This document shows positions 62,964 through 64,000 of a DNA stretch of 64,000 nucleotides, one piece after another. The first letter of the stretch is position 1, and each line of letters begins with the position of its first letter. The stretch comes from Neobacillus niacini (GTDB lineage Bacteria > Bacillota > Bacilli > Bacillales > Cytobacillaceae), in the NCBI RefSeq assembly GCF_000759675.1, contig NZ_BAWM01000021.1, positions 1 to 64,000 of the forward strand, given 5' to 3'. The notes under the pieces are model-generated. The model was not told the origin of the DNA. It worked only from the letters and a program-made list of their open reading frames with translations, and made no database searches. The position numbers and the translations under genes are program-made.

Positions 62964-64000
62964 CTATTCTTCTATGAGTTTGCTCCGTTTGCATTCTTCG
63001 TGGAAGGCGCGGAGTCTTTTGGTTTTTTCCATTAGGCTGTCGAGGAAGTATTGCCAGTCGTCGACTCGTTTGATTTTTTTGTATAATGTACGCAGTTTTT
63101 TTAGGTGCCGGACAGCTGCTTTGTAGCTGGACCGGTTTTTTTGATTGATTTCGTTCAGCGCGGTTTGGTGCAGCATTCCGAGCAGTACCTCCGGTTTTTC
63201 CTTTTCGATTACCTTTACGCGTTCCTTTGGCAGGTCGTAAAAATTCCAGCCCATGAACGCCTGAAGATCACCCCATTTGTCGAACTGCCTGCGTTCAAAC
63301 AACATAAATTCATATTCCGTATAGCTGTAAGGCAAAGTCGCGAGCATGGCGCGCTCGTACAATTCCACTTTCCCGTTCTCAGAGACGTAAGGGGCGATAG
63401 CCTTAAGCGCCGATCGAGTAAAAGACGCACAGGTATGATAGGTTCTTAGGAAATCTAAATAGCCTTTAAGTTTGGAAATAAACAGCTCAATTAGCGGTCC
63501 AACTCGTTTCCATGCTTTCGTTTGTGATAATAGGTCAACCCAATGGAGCAAATAGGGTGTGATGACCTTATCGTCAATTTTATTAATCAAGTCTAATGCC
63601 AGTTCATCCTTTTGCTGCAAAAAGCTGATATGAATCCCTGCAACCATTAGCGGATTTGGATTCTCCCAATCCTGTAGGGACTTCATCCGGTCATTAATCA
63701 ATATGATTTCTTGATCACGCCATTCCTTCTTTTTAAAAAGGTTGGTCCAGAGGAGACGGTAGAGATAGACACGTTCCTGCTCAAGTTCCTTAGAAACTGT
63801 AAGCAGTTCAAACACTTCGTCCTTTAATTTTAAAATAAACTCGTCGAAGTCAAACGGCAGCGATTGAACGCCAATTTTCAAGACGAGTTCATCTGCATCC
63901 TCGATTAAATTATGGAACACAGAGAGGTACGCGCGTCTTACTACATCCTCAGCAAACCCTGATTTCTCTGTAAGAGCAGCCAGCTTCTTAAACGAAACCA
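62964..64000 (-). CDS. ywqB: YwqB-like protein, 5' part outside the window
   Basis: The minus-strand frame is open to the window edge; the GTG at 63920 is an internal codon, since the frame continues upstream as FKKLAALTEKSGFAEDVVRR. The visible 345 residues are helical (TPR-like appearance), ending in a Lys/Arg-rich segment (MEKTKRLRAFHEECKRSKL). In B. subtilis, ywqB lies beside ywqA and has an N-terminal SWIM zinc finger, which would be beyond the window. Assignment rests on synteny. Confidence 0.75.
   Translation of the reverse strand, partial: VSFKKLAALTEKSGFAEDVVRRAYLSVFHNLIEDADELVLKIGVQSLPFDFDEFILKLKDEVFELLTVSKELEQERVYLYRLLWTNLFKKKEWRDQEIILINDRMKSLQDWENPNPLMVAGIHISFLQQKDELALDLINKIDDKVITPYLLHWVDLLSQTKAWKRVGPLIELFISKLKGYLDFLRTYHTCASFTRSALKAIAPYVSENGKVELYERAMLATLPYSYTEYEFMLFERRQFDKWGDLQAFMGWNFYDLPKERVKVIEKEKPEVLLGMLHQTALNEINQKNRSSYKAAVRHLKKLRTLYKKIKRVDDWQYFLDSLMEKTKRLRAFHEECKRSKLIEE

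Overview
The window is a low-GC Gram-positive chromosome segment from an endospore-forming member of the Bacillaceae. The gene order (prfA-prmC-spoIIR-ywlB-ywlC-mntP-ywlE-rpiB-ywlG-glyA-upp-atp operon ... ywzB-ywmB-murAA-spoIID ... spoIIQ ... spoIIID-mbl ... fabZ-ywpF-ssbB ... ywqA-ywqB) follows the Bacillus subtilis backbone. A complete 11-gene nuo operon follows the atp operon, which B. subtilis lacks and which is found in Bacillus cereus/megaterium/Neobacillus-like lineages. Almost all core genes are on the + strand, as expected for one replichore arm. The species cannot be named from the sequence alone.

Layout. 1-1.4 kb: a 52-bp tandem repeat array and a divergent NERD-domain gene. 1.4-11.2 kb: translation termination (prfA, prmC), the sporulation signal spoIIR, tRNA modification (ywlC, with a cluster of DnaA boxes over its leader and start), Mn export, arginine phosphatase, ribose-5-phosphate isomerase, glyA (with a likely PurR site) and upp. 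11.3-14.8 kb: a 21-bp phased repeat array and a two-gene accessory unit (NERD protein overlapping a secreted Vpr-type subtilase). 15.1-22.6 kb: atpZ-atpI-atpBEFHAGDC. 22.7-23.9 kb: 1.2 kb without convincing genes, holding 128-bp tandem repeats and a run of strong hairpins ending in a four-way-junction fold. 24-34.7 kb: nuoABCDHIJKLMN without the NADH-oxidising nuoEFG module. 35-38.9 kb: ywzB, ywmB, murAA, spoIID. 39.2-43.8 kb: a beta-glucoside regulon with a LicT-type antiterminator, two tandem RAT/terminator leaders and a cre box. 43.8-48.8 kb: gene remnants, VanZ-like protein, spoIIQ, a molybdate regulator/ModAB locus with a 52-bp palindromic operator, and a truncated DUF4097 gene. 49.5-58 kb: a PBP3-type transpeptidase, an alkyltransferase-like protein, spoIIID, mbl, an EpuA-family protein, fabZ, an Asn-rich lipoprotein, ywpF, ssbB and several small unknown proteins. 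58.5-64 kb: a coiled-coil plus 3D-domain cell-wall protein, the SNF2 helicase ywqA and the 3' part of ywqB, which runs off the window.

The main non-coding theme is repeats. Arrays of different short motifs share a 20-21 bp period (two helical turns) and sit just after gene ends. A dispersed palindromic family with core GGTGACAGGCACC occurs at nine places, two of them inside the nuo operon, one in the spoIIID leader and a near-match inside ywqA. A second dispersed family of about 125 bp interrupts the atp operon. No CRISPR array, prophage, rRNA, tRNA or intact insertion sequence was found. Start codons were often moved inward from the longest open frame to the codon with the best-placed ribosome binding site; these choices are given per gene.
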